Part shown: positions 48,420 through 60,310 of the stretch, one piece after another
Layout of the letters: every line of letters begins with the position of its first letter
How positions within the stretch are numbered: the first letter of the stretch is position 1
DNA from: Epiperipatus broadwayi
Lineage: Eukaryota > Onychophora > Udeonychophora > Euonychophora > Peripatidae
Assembly: GCA_028023455.1 (NCBI GenBank)
Contig: JAQFVV010006272.1
Coordinates: forward strand, 893,501 to 957,500
DNA length: 64,000 bases
Reading direction: 5' to 3'
The notes under the pieces: model-generated
The model's input: the letters and a program-made list of their open reading frames with translations, nothing else
What the model was told of the DNA's origin: nothing
The model's database searches: none
Position numbers and translations under genes: made by a program

Positions 48420-48693
48420 AGTCTTCCAGTATTTGGTGATTTGAGAAAAAGAAAAATCAAAGAGGTATATTTTTAAAAAAATGATGAATAATTTATTAAA
48501 TGAATTGTGCAAATGTACACAAATTATGGAAAATTGATCATTCACATTTGAACTTTATTAGTGTGATAAGATTTTGGTTTTATAATTTTAACTGAAAATG
48601 CTACTGAAGATTAACCTAAGATTTCATTTTACGATTTATTGGTTGGCATATGAAATATTATAGAATTAATTCCAGTATTTCATTATCTATTAC
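48420..48693 (+). mobile_element. Penelope-like 3' fragment (second copy)
   Basis: Aligns by eye with 26340-26590: GAAAAATCAAAG.GG.ATATTTT, then TTAT(T)AGAT/AAAT..A, ending in ATTATAGAATT.ATT.CAG. A frame gives LRKRKIKEVYF, comparable to LKKRKIKVAYFINI in the other copy. It has no endonuclease left. It directly precedes the RTE fragment at 48706. Confidence 0.5.
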
Positions 48694-48705
48694 TACATAT
48701 TATAT

Positions 48706-48862
48706 CATCATCATCAACAACCATTATTAATCCACTGAAGGATGAATGTCTCTCCAAGTTCAATCCAGCTTCTCCAATCTTTAGTTTCTCTTCCCCACAT
48801 CATCCCTGCACATTTTCTCATTTTATCCATTCATTTCACATGTAGTCTATTTCTGGGTCTTT
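48706..48862 (-). mobile_element. 157-bp 3' end of the RTE family with 12-bp TSD
   Basis: Matches the 3' terminus of RTE copy 1 (36380-36535): CCATTATTAATCCACTGAAGG, GTCTCTCCAAGTTCAATCC, CATCCCTGCACATTTTCTCA, TTTCTGGGTCTTT. The 12-mer TACATATTATAT flanks it exactly at 48694-48705 and 48863-48874. A very short 5'-truncated insertion with well-defined ends, on the minus strand. Confidence 0.87.
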
Positions 48863-48904
48863 TACATATTATATATGTATATATATATATAAAGAGAGAG
48901 AGAT

Positions 48905-49150
48905 GAAAAAGAGAAAGAAAACCGTTGAAATCAGTCAACACTTAGACAATCCCAATATCAATAGTAATCAATAATCTCAAACTGTTGTCAAGGCAACCTC
49001 TTTTTACCAGCAAAGATGGAATCACATTTTTATTTATGTTACAACATATTTATATAGACACTAAAGATTGAAACTTGACCATAGAAATTAAAATTATTGA
49101 TATAAAGAAGTTTAAATAAAACTCCTTAAACTCATAAATATAATCTGTCC
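48905..49150. repeat. Unnamed interspersed repeat, copy 1
   Basis: Aligns by eye with 60064-60310 in the same orientation. Shared landmarks are AGTCAACACTTA, CTGTTGTCA.GGCAAC, TTTATATAGACACTAAAGATTG and AAGAAATTTAAATAAA-like sequence. Similarity is roughly 70-75%. No coding potential or termini identified. Confidence 0.7.
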
Positions 49151-51159
49151 TGAATGCAGACTGATAAATAGTCAGTTATAACATTACAAACTTCAATTAT
49201 AAGTTTCAAATGGCATCCAAAGTATTACTTAAATCATAAGTGTTATAATGCTCAAGATTAAATGCAGTGATGCATATGAAATGAAAATAAACTGTAAATA
49301 TCAATTTAATAATCATATATATATATATGATTTTATGTATATAAAAAAGAAAATACTCTGAGAATTTTCAATTCAACTTCTTCAAGTTGTTTTTAAAAGC
49401 TTTATTCATATGAAAACTTCTTTTAATCTTATTAAATCAAAGGTATTCTAATTTTGTTTCATATTAGAATAAATTTTAATAATTTGTGATATAATACAAC
49501 TCCATCTAAAAAAATATGATACTTTAATTTTTTTTAATAATTTATTAATAGCATAAAAATAATCTACTTCAGTAAGGATTGTTTACTATTGAAGTGATAT
49601 TTATATATGCTTCAAGTATATAATTTGAAAATTATATAGTAAATTTAAATTAAAAGTTTTCAACATTATTATTAAGCAACAATTATATATATGTATATGC
49701 GCACAGATAAATGTATATGGCATTAATAATTTTATTTTAAAAGTAAGTTAATATTTCACTGATTAACATTTGTAAAGGTATTTTATAATTAAGTGGGTAG
49801 AAATGACATTGTATAAAAGGTAATTAAATTCTACATAAACAGATCAGCTAATTAAGAAGATAACTATCTGTAATTTAATCAAAAACATTATAGATTATTT
49901 TGGTATAATCCCTTTTCAAAATTAAAATTTTATAAATGCTATAATTGGCCAAATAAGTTGCAGATCATAATGAAGTTTTGGAATTATCAACCATCAATGG
50001 ATGAATACATGGAAATAACCCATGATGGAAATGGATTTAGCTAATAAGGCAATTTAGTAAACTATAAATAGGGTTTTTCTGACGATCATTTATTATGCTT
50101 TAATTGTTTTACACTTATTGTGCTTTGATTCTTTGCTTTGACCCATTCATTAGTTAGTGTTAAAATATCATTGAAGAGTAGAAAAGATAATGTCTGTTCC
50201 ACTCTGGCCAAGTGTAAGCCATAAGTCCATTACGAGTTGTTGAGAAGAAGCCATCAAATCATATAGAACCATCTCAAGGAATTTATATGTCAACTATATG
50301 CCACCAAACTTCAATAGTGTCTATTGCTTTGGAAATATACCTGCCATCAATTAATAAGTGAAACACTATCAGTTGCTGCCCATTGAACAAGTAAATAAAT
50401 GCACATTAATGAAAACTGTTGTGGCCATCAGGAGCAAGCAATACAATAGCTTTGCAGAAGACCACCTGACATAGCTATGTTTGTATAGAGTTGAGTCTTG
50501 TAAAAATCTAGCAATAGCTGAAGTCAGAACTTGAACTCTTAGCGATGAAAAGGGTAATGGATATAAACTTTGAATATATTATTATGACTGCCTGTTGCTA
50601 ATATTAAGTATTTTATTTCCTGCATTTAATTTATACAGAAAATATTTTATAAATTACTATGATTAGCTTTACATAAAAATAGATGTTTAGAAATTAGGTG
50701 GCAATTGATTGCTGTTTTATGAGTCGTGCCACAGTTCAATAGGTGTAAACCTAAAAACAAAAATATTTTAATAAAAGAATTAACTTATTATTGCAAACCC
50801 TAGTCATTTCCTTAAAAACTTAATCAGCATTTTTTTAAAAAAAGAAACTTTTCCAGGAGCATTGAATTGTAAAAATAATAGTTTAATCATTAACATGAAG
50901 AGTGCAGATTTGTGACTTCTGGATAGAAAGAACCAGCTACACGGACAGATTAAATAAATTACTTGATTGTTTTAATAGTTATAAAAGTTTATAGTTAAGT
51001 AGAATACCTGAGGTTTGGAATAAGCAAGCATGGAAAGGATAATTGAGTTTATTAAATTTACTTGAGTTATATACTTTTATTTCTGGCTATTTTGTATATA
51101 TAAATTTTTAGTTTTCATAATTGATTGTGATACCTTTTGTGTTGTTCATCATTCACTTT

Positions 51160-51190
51160 CATTAACTTACTTTGAGTAATAGCATGCTTT

Positions 51191-51264
<74 letters not shown>

Positions 51265-51545
51265 TGATCATAAATGAGTGTGGTAAAGTTTGCATTGTCT
51301 GGACACTTGCCCTCAGCAACTTTGTTTGAGCAGTAGTATGTGGATGTACTTTCCTACCATATATCATATTTTTTTTGTGTGATACTATTTGAATTGGCTT
51401 GTCACACTAATTTAGCAACTTCCTTTGGGCAGTAGACATACGTTCCTACCATATATCACATGCTTCATTTATATATTTTCTTTGTTCATAAATGAGTGCA
51501 AAGCAGATGATCTTTCCTGACTCTTGCTCTTAATTATTGTTTTCA
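51160..51545. repeat. Two-copy tandem repeat with internal palindromic (TA)n
   Basis: Unit 1 (about 51181-51360) and unit 2 (about 51410-51545) share AGCA(T)GCTTTG/ATGCTTCATTTATATAT, TTCATAAATGAGTG, AGCAACTT..TTTG.GCAGTAG and TTCCTACCATATATCA in the same cyclic order, a unit of about 150-180 bp. In unit 1 the TA tract has expanded to 51194-51260 with the centre ATGATCAT, making a perfect TA palindrome. Confidence 0.7.
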
Positions 51546-54500
51546 GTATTTACCTGTTAATAATATAGTGTATTGATTGATTTTAGCATATCCTCAAACT
51601 GTAAGTTTAATGTCTTAAAACTGTATTGTGATCTATTGTATTAATAAATAGTATTAATTAATCTGTGCAATGAATCTACATCTATCCAGGGACAATTAAA
51701 ATATATTGTGCCACATTATCTGTGCAGTCATAATCAATTAATCTAATTATATTAATTTGTCTTCAAACTATATAGGGAAGTTAACAAAATAATTTGATAT
51801 GCTAAATTTAATCCTGAGCAAAAGTAATAGACTAATGTTTCTCTTGGATTGCTGTCAATTATATTATTGTTTGTATTATATACCTAAAGAAATTATAATT
51901 TCTCATTATTTTTTGTTATTTATTGCAATCAATAAGGTTAATTAAAATATGATAGCATCTCTTGCATCTAGCAGATTTAGTGGCTATAAAAAGAAAAAGT
52001 ATTTGATCATGTGGTGTCAGAATGTAGAACTCATATGCAAATTATTCTTGAGTGATTTTCGTGGTGCTGTACATTCTTGACTGTTACATTATACAGTTGT
52101 CTAAAAGGCACAGTCAGTCAGAATTTGAACAATAACAAAAACATAACCAAGTTGATTAAGTACATAATTTTCCATTCATCTTTATTTGACTAAAGTTTTA
52201 TAAATATTCATACAATTATTTAAGTTAAGTTTAATACAAAATGTTTCAAATATTTGTCTTCTTTCTGTATCTTTAATGTAATCTGCCAAAAAAAGCTTTT
52301 TGTGTGTAATTATATATATTTTATAGCTGTTATATATGATTTTTTAAAATTATAATGTAAAAGATAAGTAAAATAGACTAGTGAACTTTTTCTATTATAT
52401 ATACTTCTTATAAGTATTTTCTGATTTTCTCTTTGTTATATATATATGTAAACGTATATTTTAGATTATTTATCTATGTGGACATTTGTTTGTTGTTACG
52501 ATTAACATTATATCAACATTTCATCAGAGCCACAAGTAGTAAATATGATTTCATATGTCTGCAATATCTTTGAATGATCCCTATTGCCCAAACAATGACA
52601 AATGTGATCTCAATGAAACAATGCTATAGTATTAATATTAACAAACAAGTTTACACATGAATGAATATTAAAGCATATATTTTATCCATGAAAATCTTTG
52701 CTTTACTAATACGCACACACAAATGGCCATACTTATATTTTTCAGAGTCTGAAGTTTTAAGAGTGGAATCTCAATCAAAATTAAAAGTCATTAAAAAAAT
52801 TGTCAAATTTTACTTTTGAGGATTCCAATTGGAATATATACATAAATATGCACTTTATAATAACAATTGCAAATTATAAGTACACCTATTATGTGTTAAC
52901 TTAAATTTCTTTTTTTTTTTTATGTGGAGAAAATATACTAATACTAAATTCCAGAAATTAAAGTATTCAGTCTATTTCATCCATATATCAATTTTATACA
53001 ATATAAGTTTTTACATAAGTAAACAGCCATGAAGAAAAACATGTTAGAAAGAACTTATATACTGAAACATATTATGCAATTAATATAAAATAAAATCATT
53101 TTTGTCTTCAAACACATTTTTTTACATCTTTTTAATATATAATTTCTTATCTGTAGTTATATTGTTTAAAATCTTGAATTGGCCAGTTTATTGACCTACT
53201 ACAACCATGACATGGTGCCAAACCTGGTGATATTTTAAATTGTTGCTAATTTTCTAAGATAGCTCAAGTTTTTTTGCAGATAATATGTTTATGACAAACC
53301 AGGATAGCTATCTCATTATTATTATCATCAGTAATTTGTAGGAACAATGAGTTCCTGAATGACTGTAAGAATAATATTTTTATATAATGATCTATAATAT
53401 TTGGCTTCTTATAGAGCTAAAAGTTCAAAAATTAATTAGATACCTAACTATTTATCTACATTCCTAGCCATTCTTTTCTTTTATTATCAACTTTTCCAAA
53501 CCTTATACATTTTTCTTATAAGTTAAATCTGATGCAAACAAAGGATGATAATTGTGATTGGCCATTTTGTATTTAAAGTAAGAATTCAAGTTTTATCTGA
53601 TCAAATATCCATTTGTTTTTCTTATATCTACTGAATTTTCAAGATTTATCCAGTATAATAGTTCAAAATAAACACTTTCCCTATCTTTTTTCACTATACA
53701 AATTTTATGTACATAATCACCAGAAACATCATTGTTAAACAATTCTGATCTGCATTCAAGATATATTCCCATATGAAACCACCTTTTCAAGTTTTTTTAT
53801 TGCAACTCTGCAGTATTAGCTTGCAGTCAATCTCTTTGACTTTTAAATTTTTGAAGAATTACCTAATTGATTTCTATATAGATTATTTATTACTGAAGAA
53901 TTAACCAAGTCCCAAACAATTTGGATTAATCAGATTGATGCAGTGATAGTAACATCATTATAATTTTTTAGCTTCTATCAGTGCATCCTCCATCAATTCC
54001 AACATATTGTAATCATTCAACAATAAATCTCCATGTCAGTGTTGATAGCAATAGGATTCAATATTTATTACTACTGTATATATATACGACCATGTGTGTG
54101 AATCCTTTATTAATTTTTTTTTAGCCTAATATGTATAAAAATCTTTTTCCAGTATTACCCTTTTGAATAGTATCTGTGTAAATTCTATATAGATATGTGA
54201 GTATTTTTTGACATGTATATTAATTTTTTTTTAATTCAAAAAGTAATTTTAATTTGCCTAGAAAATCCTTTAATACAGATCAAAAAAGTGTTATATCTGC
54301 TCCCAAATGAAATGCATCTGACTCTTCTATATCTGCATGTAGATAGGCCTAAACCATGAAATATATTATTGATAATTGACCCAACATTTTTCCATACATA
54401 ACGATGTTAAAGCCAAGCTTTACTCTCTGCCAATAAATCTATAAAACAGATTTACTATATCCATATGTACTGATTTTATTATTAATATTATTTGTTTTTG

Positions 54501-55869
54501 TTTTTTTAATGAAAAAATACAAGCATGATTCTTTGTAATAAAATTATTAAAACTGTAATTGAAACATCCGATATAATAATTAACGGGAATAAGAGATGAG
54601 AATAAATTATCTAATAGTTTTATTATTTGATTATATATATATTAAATTTTCTTTATAAAAACAGGTAAAATAAGTTGGCAATAAGATATAAATAAGCCAC
54701 AACGCTTAATCATCATCAAATGTACTTTTGATATTGTTTTTACTTCTCGTTATAATTTACTGTAAATTTTTAAATTTATAACCATATCTTAAAATAAAGA
54801 AACCTATTATATTATTAATTTCATGATGTGTGATTTAAAGCAGTGATAGAATTCTAGACTTGAGGACTGCTAAAGGTGCCTGAATCAAACAGTCGATTAT
54901 TTCTAGTGCTCGTATATATATAATTTCTCTAGTATATACTCTTTAATATATATAGTACTGTTAATCATAAATAACTCCTAATTTAGTTAAAATTGTTTCT
55001 TTTCAATTCGGAATATAATGTATTTATTCATATAGTGTCTTTAAATACTAACATGCACAGTAAAACTTATATAAATTATTTCTATTGAAGTAGAAATAAA
55101 AATTATATTTTGTGCTTAATTTTTCCCCTAGATGGCAGTGGATGGAAATTAAAATGCAGTACGATAATTGCACTGTTGTCACTGCAGTTGAACTAAACAA
55201 ATAGTTTTTTTAATAGCTTTATTATAACTGATTTGCTTTATTTTTTTGTTTATGAATTTTAAGTCTTTACACTGTGTATATATAGAAAAGCAAGTTTTTT
55301 ATATATATATTATTAATAAAGAAAAAAATATTTCTGAATGATTAAAAATAAAAATGGTGTGTTTGTATATATGTCAATGAAATATATATATATACAAATC
55401 TGGGGAAAAAACCCCACCATCGAATATATGCATGATTATTAAAATTTATTTCTTTAGTATGGAAAACACACTGATATTTAGATTTTTTTTATTCCAAATA
55501 TATTAACTGAAAATAAATAATAAAAAATTGCACGCACTCATTATAAGAGTAATATATGTATACTGTATATCTATTTGAATAATCATTATTCCCATCTACC
55601 TGCCATGCCCATGACTTGAAATTCAAATCGGGTTCGTAGCTATCTAATTAGTCATACAGTAATAATATATGAATGTTTTGTTACTAGAGAGGATACGTGA
55701 TGTTTGAGCACTGGAAATGACAGATTTAGACAACAATCATAATTTGTGAATAAGTTTACTATTCACATGATGATAATTTATATTTCCACAAATTATAATA
55801 ATCCACACCTCCTCTCTTTCTACAGATATAAATGTCAATATACCATTAGGTAGGCAGATAACTAGTACA

Positions 55870-57276
55870 TTAGATTTTTTAAAGTTTCTTAATTAGGCTT
55901 TTGATGTAGAGTTTCTTTGTGAAAGCTAATTTAATATCATTAATTATATCAGTTAAAAACTGCGTTTTAAGTGAAACAATATTGAATGTACGCCCATTAA
56001 TTATCTGTTCTTCTTCATTATTTTTCTCTAAACCAAAAAAAAAATTAAGGATTAATAGGTTCAAATAAATGGCCATCAAAATTTTCATGTTTAACAAAAT
56101 GGATCACATATGCATCATTAGAGGTATGTTATGCAACTTATATTTAAATCCATTTCTTTCCTTATATGTAATATTCTTTCCTTATATGTAATATTAAAAA
56201 TTTGACAATCCAAAGCATTTTTTTTTTTTACATTTCTAATTTACAACCCTCTCTCTGCATGTTTATAAACATATATAGTAAAATGCTAATAGATTCATTT
56301 ATTTATCAAGCACGTGTTTAGAGTATTCAATGTGAACCAATCCAACACATTTCTCTATGCTATTTTTCTTATCACCTTCAAACTTGAAAAGTTGTGAATT
56401 TCTAAATAGAAATGCTTTTATTCCTGACATTTTGTAGTAAAAAGTAATATTAGATTAACGACAGTAAATAATGATCCATTACTTTTATTACATGTGGTAA
56501 TCAGTTGCTTTATCTTTGTGTGTTTAAATCGACAAAATAATTTCATCTTTTTTTACCCATCTAATTTTAGGGATTTTATTTAAATTGTTAAGCATTAAAT
56601 ATTTTATCTTGTGAAGGGGTACATACAAATATATCATCAATATATCTAGCATATAAAACACTTTTGTTTAAATTTAGAACAAGTTGTATTGCTTCTTTTT
56701 CAATGAAGTTCTGACTAAACTACAAATCCCATTAATAGATAATCATATAGATCAGATTAGTCATTGTATAAGTATTCCCATTGAATGTGGTATATAAAAT
56801 AATTTTTGTCCAATAATATGTATGACTATAATAAATTACACTCCTCTAAAAACCATAGTGCTTGGTCTAAAAAGTTCCAAATAATTATTAACTTTAGCAA
56901 CCTTTGTTTTATTTAGTAATTAAAATAATAAGTTATTGTTAAACCTCCAAATCCCAATTCATTGTATAGCAAATTTGACAATATTTTTGGTATGCCAAGA
57001 TAGTAGTATAATCTGAAATTGTCTATAAATCTTAAATCATACTTTTGGTTATAAAATTTTAAATTTGAAAATATTTGTGAGATAATAACCTCAGTATACA
57101 TTTTTAAATAATCATGACGGGAGTTTGTCCTATGCTATTTTCACAGAACATTAGGTATAAATTTATTTTTTGTTGCTTAATGTTGTAATTTGTGTCCCTT
57201 CAAATTTAAACTTTTTTATTGATTCATTTATTTTGCCCATGAAAATGTCTTTATTCTGCAGCTATAACTATGTGAA
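55870..57276 (-). mobile_element. Penelope-like retroelement remnant, minus strand
   Basis: Read on the minus strand near 56720-56580: NFIEKEAIQLVLNLNKSV, then LYARYIDDIFVCTPSQDKIFN. RYIDDIF corresponds to the catalytic Y-DD box of Penelope-like reverse transcriptases (RYVDDTF). Downstream on that strand (56560-55879) are broken frames with lysine-rich sequence, including the 72-codon frame 55879-56097. The upstream part 57110-56913 (LKFYNQKYDLRFIDNFRLYY...) may be the preceding RT region. It aligns with the plus-strand remnant at 59170-59920 (FEKGLVQSVQNLNKN...RYVSDIF). Limits are approximate. The Tigger-like element at 57279 lies immediately beside it. Confidence 0.6.
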
Positions 57277-57278
57277 TA

Positions 57279-58230
57279 CACCTGGATCTTGTTTTATGTG
57301 GTAGATAGGTTCCACAGAAAACCTGCATTAAAAAAAATCGCACAAAAATAGACTTAATTTACCTTGAAAAATGAGGGATAGGTTCTGTAATTTTCAGAAT
57401 TCACATAAAAGCAAAGCAACAAGGAAAATTACTTTAAAATTCACATTAAAAAAATAAGCAAATAAAGTGTGACTAATATAAAATTTCAAATATTTGAAAA
57501 AATTAATACAAGACAAACTTTTTTTTATTAACTACAGTATTTAATTTTACATTTTTCATACATATTTTAATCATTACCGAAACTGGAAAGAAATCAGACT
57601 CGATGTGATGTATTGTAGCTTCTCCTTAAACGAAATCAAGAATCTCTCAGCAATTATGCCCAGAGAAACCTGTTAGCCACTTTATTTTTATTCGTAATGT
57701 GATGTACAACTAATGCCATTTTCAGTCTTGTGCTGTGTTAATGGTTTTCTGTTTCTATATTTAAAAAATGAGATCATAATCAAAACAAAAAAATTATACA
57801 TTATCATTAGAAAGATTATTTTCAGTTTATAAAATCTTGGTTTTTTTATTTTAAAAATCTAAAAGATTATTTATTTCTGTTATATATAACAAAATATTTG
57901 TTTTAAAAGTTTAATTTTTTTGAATATTTATTGCCATATTTTTATATGTAAGTATAAATCTATTATTATTATTTACTCATTAGTATAAATAGGTTATTTA
58001 CATAGAAGATAAAATTCTAAATACAGCTTCAGGCCATATTCACGTTAACTGCCAATATAACATTATATTTTTGAAAAAAAAAAGTATTTCAAGTGAAAAT
58101 AAATTATTAATAATTTAAATTTCTTGATATCTAATAAATATAGTGAAATATGAAAAATATTAAAAAGAAACATTAATCACATAACTTCAAAATTGCATTA
58201 AAATAATCCGCATAAAACGAGACCCAGGTG
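57279..58230 (-). mobile_element. pogo/Tigger-like non-autonomous copy 2 (952 bp)
   Basis: Ends: CACCTGGATCTTGTTTTATG on the left and, reversed from the right, CACCTGGGTCTCGTTTTATG. TA duplications are at 57277-57278 and 58231-58232. Its minus strand aligns with the plus strand of 28555-29877 at both ends (GAAGTTATG.GA.T.ATGTTTCTT near one end, ACAAGACAAA.TTTTTT...TAACTACAGTATTT near the other). No helix-turn-helix region is clear, so the internal deletion is larger here. Confidence 0.82.
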
Positions 58231-58299
58231 TACTCTCAAATATAAAATTTCATAAACTAAACTATCTTTTAATCTTTAGCGTGTCTTTTACGAGACCTC

Positions 58300-58530
58300 T
58301 CGTAAGCAGTTGACGTCACTCTAATTCCCTTATTTTTAACGCTAGAATATTCGTTTGACAGTTATTGATTAGATTTTTAAAAGCTCTATATGATGGTGCC
58401 CTCTTCTGAATGATTTTACAAGTAAAAAATCAATAAAACGGCCTCTAAACCTAAACAAAGAAGTAAACTTCTCAGTGATTGGATGTCAGCCGGCTCTCAG
58501 CCGACAAAGACATTCTGATTGGCTGGAAAG
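58300..58530. promoter_or_regulatory. Candidate intronic regulatory cluster: CRE plus two CCAAT boxes
   Basis: A perfect palindromic TGACGTCA (CREB/ATF site) is at 58311-58318. Two inverted CCAAT boxes follow (GATTGG, at 58478-58482 and 58518-58522), 40 bp apart, with CAGCCGGC...CAGCCGAC between them. A half-site CACGTCAC is at 58743, with further CCAAT motifs near 58932-58997. Local G+C is higher than in the flanking intron. It sits just beyond the right end of the Tigger-like copy. It could be an enhancer, an internal promoter or the old promoter of a transposon; motif presence is the only evidence. Confidence 0.35.
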
Positions 58531-59169
58531 AACAAAGAAACTGCCTGATCAAAGAAAATAAAGCAAAACGCTGAGATTTTTCATTTCGAATATGATTTAA
58601 GGTATGATTTAAGTATAACCTGAGAAATTAAAATCATTTTTACATTATATACTAAAAAAACAAAATTATTTTTGAAAAATATTTAAGATTTAGCAAAAAG
58701 AAAATTTACTTTTCTATGATGTAAAATTGAAAAAAGAGCATTCACGTCACCACTCCGTTGTTTGTAAGTTGCTTTATATTTGCCGAAGTTGAATATTTTA
58801 TAATAAATAAATAGCAATTTTTTATTTTTGAAAAAACTTTCGTTCATTTTTATAACCTTATAAATTATAAATATACTTTTTATAAACGAATCTGAGGTTA
58901 ATTTAGTATTATAAGTGAATATATTTTAACAATTGGCTTTGTCTTCAGTTTGTGACTTGGCCAATTAAAAGCTCTGATTTTTACCTCATACAACCAATGA
59001 TTTAATTAGCGGTTAAAAGGTTAAGAATGGTTATTTTGGAGAAACCTACTATCATGACATAATGTAAATGCTCACATAGTAAATACAGAATGAATTCAAA
59101 TTTGGAAGTTTACCAATATGAACTCATCTTTTAATTTAATAAATAAGGTAAAAAAAAAAGATGAGATTA

Positions 59170-59920
59170 CTGATCTTCTCAGTTTAATAAATAAAATTTT
59201 ATTAATAATATCATTTGAGATCTTTTAGGATTAAAACATTATTGACATAAAGAATGCAAATCATTATAAACTATTATATTGAATAATGATTTGCATAAAT
59301 AATAAGCTTCATTTGAAAAAGGCTTAGTACAATCTGTTCAAAATTTAAATAAAAATCACATATATATTAGATATGTTAGTGACATATTTATATAAAATCC
59401 CTTTAAGATATACAATCAATGCTTAATAAATTTTAAAAAATTCATTAAATAAAATTGGTAAAAAAAGATAAAGGTATTAATAAGTTTATTAAAATTTTAG
59501 ATTTAAACTTGCAAAGATAAGACAAAGTATTCAATTTTTAGAAGTGATAAAACCAAAGGATGCTAAAGGTTATTTACATCCATATTCTAACATTCTTTTT
59601 TATTATAAGATTAAAAGATTCCTGTTGTATATATGAAAAGTTTGTGATAATAGTATTTTAATTCTAATTACATGTTGGGCTATTTTCATCATCTAATATT
59701 AATTGTTAAATGTCTTTACAAAAATTCAAACTTTATTTAAACTTTGCAAATACATTCAAATTGTAGTAATAGTACACAAGTTAATAACCTGTTAAAATAT
59801 TACATGACTATTATGTTTGTTGCAAGATCCAAAGTTTCTCACTGATGAAAGCCAAACGCTAGAAACTGATCTGCAGATATTGGTTAGTAGAGCACTTGAT
59901 AGGGATTTAATAATCACTAT
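59170..59920 (+). mobile_element. Penelope-like retroelement remnant, plus strand
   Basis: Around 59310-59440 a forward frame reads FEKGLVQSVQNLNKNHIYIRYVSDIFI, matching the minus-strand remnant (IEKEAIQLVLNLNKSVLYARYIDDIF). The first catalytic Asp of the DD pair has become Ser, and a stop follows at once. Further broken pieces (ILDLNLQR, KGYLHPYSNILFYYKIKRF) continue to about 59630. Later, near 59830-59920, a frame reads LLQDPKFLTDESQTLETDLQ, then ILVSRALDRDLI; I do not recognise it. Start and end are approximate. Confidence 0.5.
59842..59866 (+). ncRNA. Possible hammerhead ribozyme core remnant
   Basis: CTGATGA is followed by AGC-CAAAC-GCT, which can form a 3-bp helix II, and then GAAAC, the order of the conserved hammerhead core. 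Penelope-like elements are known to carry hammerhead motifs in their terminal repeats, and this site lies at the end of such a remnant. The A of GAAA lacks the partner U expected at the base of helix III, and helix I is not evident, so at best it is a decayed motif. Confidence 0.25.
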
Positions 59921-60063
59921 CATCTGACATTTATTAGTTATTAGAGATTATATTAAGTGGAATAACAGTAATCAAAAAAGTTAATAATAGTTGAATGTAA
60001 TTTAAAATTTTAAATAAAGTTTGAATTTTTTTAAGGACATTTAACAATATTACATGATGAAAA

Positions 60064-60310
60064 CGGTTCAACATATAATTACAATAAATTAATGAAAGCA
60101 GTCAACACTTAAACAATACCAATAACAATCTCAATCTGTTGTCATGGCAACATTCTCTAAACAATAAAAATGAAAATCCATTTTTATATATGATCTAATA
60201 TGTTTATATAGACACTAAAGATTGCAACTTGATTACAAAGAATGAAATTATTAATTCAAAGAAATTTAAATAAACCTCATTATTTAGAATTCTCAATTCT
60301 GCAAATTTGA
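60064..60310. repeat. Unnamed interspersed repeat, copy 2
   Basis: Same-orientation relative of 48905-49150. It shares AGTCAACACTTAAACAAT, CTGTTGTCATGGCAAC and TTATATAGACACTAAAGATTG. No coding potential. Present twice within one intron, so probably a dispersed family in this genome. Confidence 0.7.

Noticed and set aside
51167-51367. 66-codon minus-strand frame
   Set aside because: Mostly translated TA repeat (IYIYIY).
55600-55660. TCAAATCGGGTTCGTAG as a tRNA B box
   Set aside because: No matching A box or cloverleaf at the right distance.
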